A stretch of 21,315 nucleotides of DNA from Planctomycetota bacterium (lineage in GTDB: Bacteria; Planctomycetota; Phycisphaerae; Sedimentisphaerales; Anaerobacaceae), in NCBI GenBank assembly GCA_026386835.1, contig JAPLMV010000259.1, positions 1 through 21,315 of the forward strand, read 5' to 3'. Positions within the stretch are counted from its first letter, which is position 1. Each line of letters opens with the position of its first letter. Shown in pieces: positions 1 to 7,254 of the stretch. A model generated the notes under the pieces. That model was not told the origin of the DNA. It ran no database searches and saw only the letters and a program-made list of their open reading frames with translations. Position numbers and translations under genes: made by a program.

Positions 1-240
1 CGCATCTTCATCTTAAATTGGAAATTGAAAATCGGCCCCTCATACAAGCGAGAGCGACTAACTCAAAACTTAACATTAAAAACTCAAAACTCCGCCTTAG
101 CACCAGCCCCCAAATTCTCACCCCAAATTCTCAAAGCCTTCACTTAAAAAACCATGGTTATTAAATCATTACATGAGTATAGATGCATATACTAATATAC
201 TTTCTGGCGACATTCCGGCACAAACCGAAAACCAAATACT

Positions 241-320
241 TATCCTGAGCTTGTTTATACTGAGCAGAGCCTGCGATGAGCTTTGTCTATACTGAGCCTG
301 TCGAAGTATCGAAGTGTCGA
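241..320. repeat. Interspersed ctgagc / tcgaag repeat cluster
   Basis: The stretch holds repeated, slightly diverged units: cctgagcttgtttatactgag, then atgagctttgtctatactga, then gcctgtcgaagtatcgaag with tcgaagtgtcgaac. When translated on the plus strand it gives the TEPVEV-type peptide seen in spurious ORFs of many uncultured bacteria. I recall this association from general knowledge and have not looked it up. It borders the long repeat that starts at 354. Confidence 0.55.
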
Positions 321-353
321 ACCGTCGATGGATTAGGATTTCGTGATTCGAGT

Positions 354-665
354 TTCGTGCTTTCCCCCTTTTACCTCCGCGCCCTCTGCGAACTTTGCGG
401 TGAAAAATCTTTTTCCCATTTTACTCATTTTAACATGTTTAACACGGGTATACTTTTTTTAACAAGCGTGCCAAAAAGCTGTCTTTTTTTGTAAAAAAGT
501 GTAAAAAAGTGCTCATTTTTGGTCAAAAAGTGTTAAAAAATGCTCAATTCATGTCAATTTTTGTCACTTTTTTCAACTCCAAAAATTCACCCTAACCCCT
601 TTACAGCAAAGGACTAATCGCAATTTAATGCCAAAATATTACCCATCTTGCCAAATAGGACTTAC
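354..665 (-). repeat. Long degenerate interspersed repeat, left copy
   Basis: Read on the minus strand from 665 down to 354, this stretch aligns almost end to end with 20160-20459 read on the plus strand. Shared blocks in order are tttggcaagatgggtaa, attagtcctttgct, aaaggggttagg, gacatgaattgagcatttt, cacttttttacacttttt, a cagctttttg block, gttaaaatg, ttttcaccgca and ggaaagcacgaa. By eye most bases match, with a few small indels. No ORF is conserved between the copies. It starts about 12 bp beyond the stop codon of the metallopeptidase gene. Confidence 0.85.
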
Positions 666-676
666 ATGCGATGCTA

Positions 677-1738
677 TCAAATTTTGAATCTGACGTGATA
701 AACTAATTTTTTGCAGAAGGCAGTATAATCTTCCTGAATCTGGTCAAAATCAGCGATATATTGCTGGAACAACTGCGAGCCGACAACTCGATTCCAGGCG
801 ACGGTCAGCGGGACGTTTCTGTCAGCAGCGATTTTTCTGGCTATTTCATCGAGAGGCCAGCTTCCACGCAGGCCGCCTAAGAGCAGTTGATGAAAATTAC
901 CGAGGCGTTTGCCGTAATTATCCTCGCGTAAAAACCGCACAAGGGCATAAGACTGGCAGTAAAAGGCGGTAACGGCCTGGTCGCTTACAGCAACAACCTG
1001 GCCGGGATTGATAGTTACCAGTTCCTTAACCGGTATCATCTGGTTTTCTATAAGTGTTTTTTTTAAGCCGCCAAGCCGATACAGGTTTTGAGCCGGTTCA
1101 AAATAAAATAATCCCTGCTCGTATCTGCTTGTCTCAAACTGCATCGCGATGCCTTCATCGAGCCAGCTCGGCAGGCGATACTTGAAATACCTGCTGTTGA
1201 ACTGGTGCCAGCCCTCATGTCCGAGGACGGAGAAAGTTCTTTCCCTGCCAATGTTATATGCGACGCAGGCACCTCTTAGATAATAGGCGCCTGCTTTTAT
1301 TTTACAGTAGAGGCCAGCCTGCGGGCCGGTGAAGGCCTTTGTGAAATCCTCCCACTGCTGACGAGTGGCGAAAAGGTAAACGGTAAATTTGCTTGCCGTC
1401 TCAGCGGGTTTGGGCAACTGGCTCTGATAGCTGCGGTATGATGATTCCACAAAGCCCGGCACCTGTGAGAGCATCAGCGGCTCAAGCAGAGTTGTTAAAA
1501 TTTCATAGTGGTCGGTGGTAAGTTTCAATCCCGGGCCGTATTTATTTTCCCATGTCTGAACGGATTCGAGGGCAGGCAGATTTTGTTTTTTCAGATAGTC
1601 CGTCATACCGGCACAGGTATCAATTCTCAAGGCACCATTGGATTTAATTTGAGACTGATTCTCAAAACAGCCGGAAAGAAACACAAACAGAATGACTGAG
1701 ATAATAATAGTTGCTTTTTGTGAAATTGTTTTTTTCAT
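677..1738 (-). CDS. Lipoprotein zinc metallopeptidase, peptidase MA-like (gluzincin)
   Basis: This is a predicted 353-aa exported lipoprotein. A short basic start and hydrophobic segment (residues 9-21) lead to the lipobox LSGC, with Cys24 as the lipidation site. The motif HEGWH at 174-178 matches the HExxH zinc-peptidase signature. WLDEG at 192-196 supplies a downstream Glu (E195) expected as the third zinc ligand in gluzincins of the peptidase MA type. The substrate is unknown; it would act at the cell envelope. Its ATG overlaps the stop of the AMMECR1 gene by four bases (ATGA), so translation is probably coupled. It is the last gene of a three-gene minus-strand unit and ends about 12 bp before the long left repeat. 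The family is inferred from motifs only. Confidence is good for the metallopeptidase call and low for any specific role. Confidence 0.75.
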   Translation of the reverse strand: MKKTISQKATIIISVILFVFLSGCFENQSQIKSNGALRIDTCAGMTDYLKKQNLPALESVQTWENKYGPGLKLTTDHYEILTTLLEPLMLSQVPGFVESSYRSYQSQLPKPAETASKFTVYLFATRQQWEDFTKAFTGPQAGLYCKIKAGAYYLRGACVAYNIGRERTFSVLGHEGWHQFNSRYFKYRLPSWLDEGIAMQFETSRYEQGLFYFEPAQNLYRLGGLKKTLIENQMIPVKELVTINPGQVVAVSDQAVTAFYCQSYALVRFLREDNYGKRLGNFHQLLLGGLRGSWPLDEIARKIAADRNVPLTVAWNRVVGSQLFQQYIADFDQIQEDYTAFCKKLVYHVRFKI

Positions 1739-2301
1739 GTTATGTCTTTAAAGGCGGCACCGAATACATCCGCAGTGAACAGATATACTTCCGTTTTGGG
1801 GTCTTTCCAGGCATCAGGTCTTAGGCCTGCTTTATGTGAGCAGCAATACGAGAGGAATTCTTCTTTGCTCCAGCCGGTCTCTGTTGCTACTTGCGGGAGG
1901 AAGCAGCCGCCGGTACGTCCTTTTTTTATGTAGATGCCGTCGATACCGACCCGAAGACTCAATGGATTGTCGGTTCGCTTCAGCGGCGAGAGGACTGAAA
2001 TCTCGATATCGAGTTCATCCAGTTCGCCAGCGGTTATCGGCTCATTGAAGAAACGCGGGTCGCCTGTAGCTGACGCTTTTGCCATCTCTATTGCCATTTC
2101 AATCAAAGGCCTGTCGGCAACAAATTGGCCGATGCAGCCTCGAAGATTTTCACCGTTTTTCAATGTTACGAAGCAGCCGCAATGGGCGGTCAGCTCTGGG
2201 TCGTTTGATTGCGGCGGATTTGGCGCCGGCGTGCCTTTGATAACGGCGGTTACGGTATCTTTAGCGGCTTTGAGCAGGATTTTTTTCTGTGCATTATTCA
2301 T
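1735..2301 (-). CDS. AMMECR1-domain protein (AmmeMemoRadiSam system protein A-like)
   Basis: The 188-aa protein is a single AMMECR1 domain. The family signature LRGCIGQF lies at 53-60, followed by the helix containing AIEMAKASATGDPRF. The conserved C-terminal block with FLPQVATETGW, FLSYCC and KAGL is intact. The molecular function is not established. In bacteria the family often occurs with a radical SAM protein and a MEMO-family protein, neither of which is in this window. The ATG overlaps the stop codon of the upstream DedA gene by four bases, and its own stop overlaps the next ATG in the same way, so all three genes are probably co-translated. The length is normal for a stand-alone AMMECR1 protein, and no signal peptide or membrane segment is seen, so it should be cytoplasmic. 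Confidence 0.85.
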   Translation of the reverse strand: MNNAQKKILLKAAKDTVTAVIKGTPAPNPPQSNDPELTAHCGCFVTLKNGENLRGCIGQFVADRPLIEMAIEMAKASATGDPRFFNEPITAGELDELDIEISVLSPLKRTDNPLSLRVGIDGIYIKKGRTGGCFLPQVATETGWSKEEFLSYCCSHKAGLRPDAWKDPKTEVYLFTADVFGAAFKDIT

Positions 2302-2948
2302 AGTTGAGGTTTATTTTTTACTTTTTGCCTCAAAACCTCAATCACCGCGGGCAGAATTGAAATTATGATAATGGCAAAAATAACTATTGTAAAATTCTCT
2401 TTAATAACCCTGATATTTCCAAACCAGAAGCCCCCAAAGACAAAAATTGCGACCCAAAGAATGCCGCCTATAACATTGTAAGCGAAAAAACGCATATAAT
2501 TCATTCCGCCAACGCCTGCTACAAATGGCGCAAACGTTCGGACTATCGGCACAAATCTTGCCAGTACGATGGTCTTTGTTCCATATTTTTCATAAAACTT
2601 GTGGGTGTGGTCTATGTGCTCTTTCTTTATGAACCAGGCGCCCTGCTTCTTTAATATCAGGTCGCCGAAATATTTCCCTATGGCATAATTTGCGCTATCC
2701 CCCAATATTGCAGCGGCGGCGAGAATAACAAACAGCCAGGTTACGTCAAGAGAACCCGTGGCAGATAATGTTCCAAGTGCGAAAAGCAAAGAATCTCCTG
2801 GAAGAAACGGTGTTACCACTAAACCTGTCTCGGCAAAAATAATAACAAAAAACAACAAGTAACTCCAAATGCCGAAACTTTCTATGGCATAATTGAGGTG
2901 CCTGTCGAGGTGAACAACAAAATCGATAAAATCTCTAATCAGTCCCAT
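2298..2948 (-). CDS. DedA family membrane protein (VTT/SNARE-associated domain)
   Basis: A 216-aa polytopic inner-membrane protein. Family hallmarks are a hydrophobic helix ending in FAETGLVVTPFLPGDSLLF (about residues 38-56) and the reentrant-loop motif ARFVPIVRTFAPFVAGVGGM (about 132-151), with further membrane helices up to a basic C-terminus. DedA proteins are linked to membrane lipid scrambling or undecaprenyl-phosphate recycling and to membrane-potential homeostasis. The substrate here cannot be told from sequence. The ORF is open up to a TTG at 3002, but the ATG at 2948 begins a typical DedA N-terminus (MGLIRDFID) and has AAGG upstream, so it is preferred. It heads a minus-strand unit with the AMMECR1 and metallopeptidase genes and is divergent from ispE. 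Confidence 0.88.
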   Translation of the reverse strand: MGLIRDFIDFVVHLDRHLNYAIESFGIWSYLLFFVIIFAETGLVVTPFLPGDSLLFALGTLSATGSLDVTWLFVILAAAAILGDSANYAIGKYFGDLILKKQGAWFIKKEHIDHTHKFYEKYGTKTIVLARFVPIVRTFAPFVAGVGGMNYMRFFAYNVIGGILWVAIFVFGGFWFGNIRVIKENFTIVIFAIIIISILPAVIEVLRQKVKNKPQL

Positions 2949-3117
2949 ATTGTCAGCCTTCAATAAGACCGAGCCGAAACTACAGCCGGCCGGTGGTAAC
3001 AACCATTTTTATTATCCTTTACTATGATTTTTAGGCAGAATAAGTATAATCAGCAGCAATGTCAATTAAACATTGTACATAACATTTGAATTATTGGACA
3101 GCAGGCAATAAAAAATT
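2949..3117. promoter_or_regulatory. Divergent promoter region between dedA and ispE
   Basis: This 169-bp gap separates two divergently oriented operons, so both promoters probably lie here. The centre (about 3005-3117) is AT-rich. No convincing -35/-10 pair was recognised by eye, and no operator or terminator hairpin was seen. The assignment rests on gene layout. Confidence 0.4.
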
Positions 3118-4020
3118 ATGACCAACAAAGAACAGTTTAACATCGTCCACGACGGGTTAGTTGTACTGGCTCCTGCTAAAATAAATTTAAGTCTGCTTGT
3201 AGCCGGCAAAAGGCCGGACGGTTTTCACGAAATCGAAACCATAATGGCCAAGGTGAACTGGTTCGATAAAATCCGCATCGAGCGAGGGGAGAAGGCAGGT
3301 ATAGAACTTATCTGCGAAGGCCAGCATTGGGCACCGCAGGGCCGGGAAAATCTTGTTTATCAGGCCTGTGAATTACTTTTCGACAGTTGCGGCAAATCCG
3401 CTGATGTAAAAATCACTTTGACAAAAAATATTCCCGCAGGGACAGGGCTGGGTTCAGCCAGCAGCGATGCAGCAGCGACATTGGCAGGGGTTGACAAGTA
3501 TCTGAGGTTGCGATTGAGCAGAAAAAAATTAAGCGAGCTTGCGGCAAAATTAGGCAGTGACATTGCATTTTTTTTTGATGGGCCTCAGGCGTTTTGTACG
3601 GGCAGAGGCGAAAAAATTAAGAAAATATGTAAAATTTTTGATTTTGTAGCTCTTTTGATACTGCCTGGTGTAAGTGTTTCCACCAAAAGGGTTTATGAAA
3701 ATTATAAGCACGAAACAAACCTTTACGAGAAACTTCATACGCGAATAAACGGCTTTATTGCGAAAAACAGGGTTGATTTAGTGTCAGAAATGTGCGCAAA
3801 TATGCTGCAGACGAGTTGTTTTGATTTGCATAATGAACTTGCTAAGTTAAAAACCAGAATTGAGTCGCTGGGCTTTGGGCAGTTGTCTCTGAGCGGCAGT
3901 GGCTCAAGTATGTTTCTTATTGTTGACGGCCAAGACGTAGAAAAAGCCAGGCAATACCAGCGTAAACTTGAGGAACAGATTGGTTGTAAAAGTGTTATCG
4001 TGAGCAACAATAGATGGTAA
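3118..4020 (+). CDS. ispE: 4-diphosphocytidyl-2-C-methyl-D-erythritol kinase
   Basis: IspE phosphorylates 4-diphosphocytidyl-2-C-methyl-D-erythritol in the non-mevalonate (MEP) isoprenoid pathway, in the cytoplasm. The 300-aa protein has the GHMP-kinase layout. The N-terminal motif PAKINLSL has the conserved Lys21. The glycine-rich ATP loop IPAGTGLGSASSDAAA is at about 105-120. The catalytic Asp is in GSDIAFFF (D148). The third motif LSLSGSGSSMF is near residue 260. Length matches the family (about 280-310 aa). The Shine-Dalgarno sequence is weak. The gene is followed after 22 bp by spoVG on the same strand, an arrangement also found in other bacteria, which supports a two-gene operon. Confidence 0.95.
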   Translation: MTNKEQFNIVHDGLVVLAPAKINLSLLVAGKRPDGFHEIETIMAKVNWFDKIRIERGEKAGIELICEGQHWAPQGRENLVYQACELLFDSCGKSADVKITLTKNIPAGTGLGSASSDAAATLAGVDKYLRLRLSRKKLSELAAKLGSDIAFFFDGPQAFCTGRGEKIKKICKIFDFVALLILPGVSVSTKRVYENYKHETNLYEKLHTRINGFIAKNRVDLVSEMCANMLQTSCFDLHNELAKLKTRIESLGFGQLSLSGSGSSMFLIVDGQDVEKARQYQRKLEEQIGCKSVIVSNNRW

Positions 4021-4042
4021 CTGTTTTAGCGAGGCAAAGAAT

Positions 4043-4483
4043 ATGGAAATTACCGAGGTCAGAGTCAAACTAATCAACAACAAGGACGACCGGCTCAAGG
4101 CTTTTTGTTCCGTAACTATGGACAACGAGTTTGTGGTTCGCGACATCAAGATTATCGAGGGCACAAATGGTTTTTTTGTGGCGATGCCTTCGAGAAAAAT
4201 GAGCGACCATTGTGAGAAGTGCGGGGGCAAGAATCATCTGCGGGCCAGGTACTGCAACAATTGCGGGGCGAAGCTGTCTGATGACCGTGCCCAAAAAGAC
4301 TTCAAAGGCAGAATGAAGCTGCATGCCGATATTGCCCATCCGATAAATGTCCAGTGCAGGCAGAAACTTCAGGACAAAGTCTCGATCGCCTTCAAGGAAG
4401 AGCTGGAAAGGTCGAAACAGCCCGGCTATAAGCCTGTCGATATGGATGAGCCGGATGACGATGTTCCTGAAATAATTTCTTAA
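4043..4483 (+). CDS. spoVG: SpoVG-family regulator with inserted zinc ribbon
   Basis: The 146-aa protein starts with a canonical SpoVG domain (MEITEVRVKL, DDRLKAFCSVTMDNEFVVRDIKIIEG, then FVAMPSRK up to residue 52). It is then interrupted by a four-cysteine zinc ribbon with C57-x2-C60 and C71-x2-C74. The SpoVG fold resumes at HADIAHPINVQCRQ. Outside this lineage the loop between MPSRK and DIAHPIN is usually short. Known SpoVG proteins bind nucleic acid and act as global post-transcriptional or transcriptional regulators. An acidic C-terminal tail ends the protein. GAGG at 4031-4034, eight bases before the ATG, is a good ribosome-binding site. The gene follows ispE by 22 bp and converges on the FlgM-like gene. 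The domain call is secure; the targets are unknown. Confidence 0.92.
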   Translation: MEITEVRVKLINNKDDRLKAFCSVTMDNEFVVRDIKIIEGTNGFFVAMPSRKMSDHCEKCGGKNHLRARYCNNCGAKLSDDRAQKDFKGRMKLHADIAHPINVQCRQKLQDKVSIAFKEELERSKQPGYKPVDMDEPDDDVPEIIS

Positions 4484-4570
4484 TACGAGGTAACGGCAAA
4501 ACAGCAATGGTTACATTTCTGGTATAGCGGACGAGGGATTTCTATACACATCGTCAGGCCCGTGTTGTTT

Positions 4571-4894
4571 TCAGGCAGTCAGGTCATCGAGGACCTTATC
4601 AAGTACAAAATCCAATCGTTCGCCAAGGTCATATCTGCCGTTAGTAAGCTGCTGGCGGACGTTAAGTACTTTTTCTCTGCGTACTTCCGGCAGTGAGGCA
4701 ATCTTTTTAAGCACCTGGCCTATGGGGGTAGAGTTTATGTTTTCGAGGATCTGCTCCATAAGCAAATCCTGGTCAGCAGTTAGACTTTTATCGAAAGACT
4801 CAGCTTGCAGGCTCTGACGTTCAAAACGGTCTGTAGAATCAAAATCAGGCATTTCAACCACCTTATATGACAAGCCACAGGCGAAAGCATCCAT
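4571..4894 (-). CDS. FlgM-like anti-sigma-28 factor
   Basis: A small acidic 107-aa protein. Its C-terminal half, with SLPEVRREKVLNVRQQL, NGRYDLGERLDFVLDKVL and a final DDL, resembles the helical FlgM core that binds the flagellar sigma factor FliA. The N-terminal third looks disordered. Two starts are possible. The ATG at 4894 has GGGTGA upstream. The ATG at 4852 (MPDFDSTDRF) has a better AAGGTGG five bases away and would give a 93-aa protein. No flagellar structural genes are in the window, so a role in flagellar control is inferred from the family, helped only by csrA, another motility-linked regulator, 14 kb away. It converges on spoVG. Alternative: an unrelated small helical protein. Confidence 0.6.
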   Translation of the reverse strand: MDAFACGLSYKVVEMPDFDSTDRFERQSLQAESFDKSLTADQDLLMEQILENINSTPIGQVLKKIASLPEVRREKVLNVRQQLTNGRYDLGERLDFVLDKVLDDLTA

Positions 4895-5227
4895 AATTTC
4901 ACCCGAAAGCCATAACCACTATATCTTGTATGTCCCTTAAATCCCTTAAGAGGCATTAAACAACTTTACAGTACTGATATCGACAGGAGCGGACAGAAAA
5001 CTTTAGAAAAGTTAAAAAATTCCTTAACCCCTGTAAAAATGATTGCTTACAGCGATTTAGAGCGAAAAACCAGCTAAATAATGCTAAAAAAATGCTTTTT
5101 ACCGGCATAAATTTTTGCTGAAAACCGGTGTTTGGTGCAAATTAGTGCCAAATGACGGGTACACAATATATAGTGTTCAAGAGGATTCTTTATTCACCCG
5201 GAGCACAGCCTATACAGGCCTGCTATG
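4895..5227. other. Intergenic region between gspM and the FlgM-like gene
   Basis: This is 333 bp of AT-rich sequence without a gene. It holds an imperfect palindrome at 5131-5152 (tttggtgc, six bases, gtgccaaa). A possible weak stem accgg/ccggt at about 5101-5129 is followed on the minus strand by A- and T-runs and could help end the secretion operon. The 15-mer aaaaaccagctaaat at 5065-5079 recurs upstream of csrA at 18823-18837. The promoter of the FlgM-like gene should lie here, but none was recognised with confidence. Confidence 0.4.
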
Positions 5228-5725
5228 TTAGTAGTAGTATTTAAAATCAAGGTCAGCTTTCCATGAATCGGGCGTGCCTTTTTGCCGAGTGAGAGTTACT
5301 TTCTCGCACTGCAGGTTAGCCCAGTGAAGCTGCATTGCGGAAAGGAATTTTGCAAACCGTGTTATATCAACCTGCTTTAAGATTACAAGAGCGCTTTGGC
5401 TTTTCTGCCCGCCGGAACTTCTGATGGCTTTCGAACTGGTTTCATAATTGAGTGGGGATATGTCACAAGCCCTTGTTATCTGGTCGATGGCGGCAGCATA
5501 ATCAAATTGCGCAGCGTTTTTCGAGGCAGCCAAATCAAAACGCACGGGGTCGACCCTTAGAATATCTTCCATTATTTTCCGGGCCTTTGTATACTGGTCT
5601 TTATCTAATTGCCAGTTTTTTTGTACGCTGGGCAGATATACAGCCCACAAAAGCAGCGGCCAGATAGCGATTATAATCGGAACAGCTATGTAATACGTAA
5701 TCGGATTTTTGTATATGTCCTTCAT
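5228..5725 (-). CDS. gspM: Type II secretion inner-membrane protein GspM-like
   Basis: The 165-aa protein has a short cytoplasmic tail, one membrane helix (about residues 11-31) and a periplasmic domain with a helical segment followed by alternating strands, the layout of GspM/PilO-type proteins. In T2SS, GspM pairs with GspL in the inner-membrane platform. Sequence identity in this family is low, so the call depends on topology, size and position. It is the last gene of the gsp operon, 16 bp after gspL, with AGGA ahead of the ATG. The C-terminus ends in several tyrosines. Alternative name: PilO-like component. Confidence 0.65.
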   Translation of the reverse strand: MKDIYKNPITYYIAVPIIIAIWPLLLWAVYLPSVQKNWQLDKDQYTKARKIMEDILRVDPVRFDLAASKNAAQFDYAAAIDQITRACDISPLNYETSSKAIRSSGGQKSQSALVILKQVDITRFAKFLSAMQLHWANLQCEKVTLTRQKGTPDSWKADLDFKYYY

Positions 5726-5741
5726 ATAGATTCCTGTTCAA

Positions 5742-7184
5742 TTATTTTTTTGGAATAACCGTTATGGAAAAATTGTCACGTTCACCTTTGGCTTCATAAT
5801 GAGATGCGGAGACTTCCAGTCCGCTTTGTTTGATTGCCTCGAAAAATTTTAATGTGTTCTGCCTGTTCGATGTATCGCCGGTGATATTGACACTTTTATC
5901 TGTGATGGATACTTTTTCGATGTTGAGGCCCGTCTGAGCGGCGCATCTGTTGAACGCCTCGAAAAGCCGAGTCAGCTTTGCCGATACGGATTCTTCACCT
6001 GTGATGCTCGACATACCGCTTTTTACGCTCTCAATGCGTTTCAATTCTCCTTCAAGTTTTTTAACTGGATTTTCTTTGCTTTTTATTTTTGCACCAAGCA
6101 TAACTGCCGAATAATCTTTTTCAAATTTTTTCCTAAGCTCAGCTCGGGGCTTATTTTGTTTGAATAACTGTGTTTGTAGAAACAGGCCCAGTGCCAGCAT
6201 AACCAGTGCGGCTGATATGCCTACAAACTTCAAGGTTTTTTCCAACCTAAGTTTTTTGCCCTGATAGGGCATAAAATCACTGCGGAAATTTATGCTCTGT
6301 GATTTTTCGAGGTGCGACAAGGCTGCTCCATAGGCAATTGCAAAATCGACCGCATCTGCACAGTCAGCCAGGCCTTTAGGAGCTTTTGCGGCAAAGGCGG
6401 CCAGGTCGATATCTGTTACCTCAAGTCCGAGTCTTTGATTAAGCCCCTGGTAATTTACAGAACCGCTCGAATCGAAAACTTTAACGGCATTTACCGGCTG
6501 GCCTCCTTCGACCCAGGCGGCAGTCATAGGTACTTGTCTTGCGAGCAGTTCGTTTCTATCCTGTGATGGACTGACAAGAAATGTTCGCACCGATGCCGTT
6601 TTCGATTTTGACAGAACTACAAGATAACCCCTTCGTCGTGAAAGCAGGGCGAATAAAGGGTGCGAATCTTCCGGCAGCGGTATATTTTGAAGGATAAATC
6701 TCGACAGGCAGCCAACATCCGGCTCTATGGTCACAGGGTCCATGCCGTTACTTTGCAGTGCGATGATACTGTCCGATAGAAGTTTTTGCTTTGTGGTAAA
6801 GACGGCCAGATTCGAGCCGGTCTGGTCGCTGGAGATGATTTTGAAAGCTATCGCAACATCGCTGATATCGGTAGCAAGTGCCTCTTCGGTGTCGAACCTG
6901 ATTGTCGAGGCAACTTGTTTTTGGTCGGTAAATTCACTATGGATGCTATGCTGCATAAACATCGAGCAGTCAATGGCCACAGCCACATCGGAGAATTTAA
7001 GCTCCCTTTCGGTGCAACCTTTGGCAATCAGCGATACCAGTGTCTGCGGGTTCTGGTCCTGCGGCTGCTCAACAGAGACACTAAAGCAGTTCAGGACGTT
7101 ATGTTCGCGGCCCTGCAGACCCAGGCACACCACGGCAGCGGAGTCCTTACTTAGATATATTCCCAAATAGTTTTGACTTTCCAC
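5742..7184 (-). CDS. gspL: GspL/PilM-PilN-like inner-membrane protein of the secretion machine
   Basis: The 480-aa protein combines an N-terminal cytoplasmic domain (about 1-290), resembling the actin-like PilM/GspL fold (opening LGIYLSKDSAAVVCLGL, with AIDCSMF and FAIAYGAAL later), with one membrane helix at about 319-337. A charged coiled-coil stretch and a ferredoxin-like PilN/GspL-type periplasmic domain (about 400-480) follow. In T2SS, GspL links the ATPase GspE to the membrane platform and GspM. Start: GTG at 7184 has AGGAG six bases upstream; no nearby ATG fits better. It lies between gspK and gspM. The gspK-gspL gap (7185-7254) contains a gcgtattgcg-type repeat. The role is secure from context; the exact family name (GspL versus fused PilM-PilN) is less so. 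Confidence 0.75.
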   Translation of the reverse strand: MESQNYLGIYLSKDSAAVVCLGLQGREHNVLNCFSVSVEQPQDQNPQTLVSLIAKGCTERELKFSDVAVAIDCSMFMQHSIHSEFTDQKQVASTIRFDTEEALATDISDVAIAFKIISSDQTGSNLAVFTTKQKLLSDSIIALQSNGMDPVTIEPDVGCLSRFILQNIPLPEDSHPLFALLSRRRGYLVVLSKSKTASVRTFLVSPSQDRNELLARQVPMTAAWVEGGQPVNAVKVFDSSGSVNYQGLNQRLGLEVTDIDLAAFAAKAPKGLADCADAVDFAIAYGAALSHLEKSQSINFRSDFMPYQGKKLRLEKTLKFVGISAALVMLALGLFLQTQLFKQNKPRAELRKKFEKDYSAVMLGAKIKSKENPVKKLEGELKRIESVKSGMSSITGEESVSAKLTRLFEAFNRCAAQTGLNIEKVSITDKSVNITGDTSNRQNTLKFFEAIKQSGLEVSASHYEAKGERDNFSITVIPKK

Positions 7185-7202
7185 GTCAAGCTCCTAAAAG
7201 TT

Positions 7203-7237
7203 CGTATAGCGTATATCGTACTGCGTATTGCGTATAA
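7203..7237. repeat. gcgtattgcg-type repeat in the gspK-gspL gap
   Basis: The sequence cgtatagcgtatatcgtactgcgtattgcgtat is a diverged short array of the same unit found at 10178-10266 and 10821-10880. It lies just upstream of the gspL ribosome-binding site without removing it. Confidence 0.6.
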
Positions 7238-7254
7238 GAAAATAAAAATTTTTC

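Larger units (their letters stand above)
1..676. other. Left non-coding region filled with interspersed repeats
   Basis: No credible gene is seen in these 676 bases. Positions 1-135 are AT-rich, low-complexity sequence with short duplications. For example, the 13-mer ccccaaattctca occurs twice in tandem at 108-120 and 121-133, and actcaaaact occurs at 61-70 and again at about 82-91. Positions 240-320 hold a tgagc/tcgaag-type repeat. Positions 354-665 hold one copy of the long repeat that recurs at the right end of the window. The only ORF (276-494, plus) is a translation of these repeats and is not accepted as a gene. Confidence 0.7.

Noticed and set aside
276..494. 72-aa plus-strand ORF
   Set aside because: It is a translation of interspersed repeats (TEPVEV-type and the long left repeat) and has no ribosome-binding site or domain.
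2949..3002. Upstream TTG start for the DedA gene
   Set aside because: The extra 18 residues (MLPPAGCSFG and on) do not resemble DedA N-termini, and the ATG at 2948 has a plausible ribosome-binding site.
5131..5152. Possible sigma-54 promoter (minus strand TGGCAC, then TTTGCA)
   Set aside because: The spacing between GG and GC is one base shorter than required, and the sequence is better described as an imperfect palindrome.
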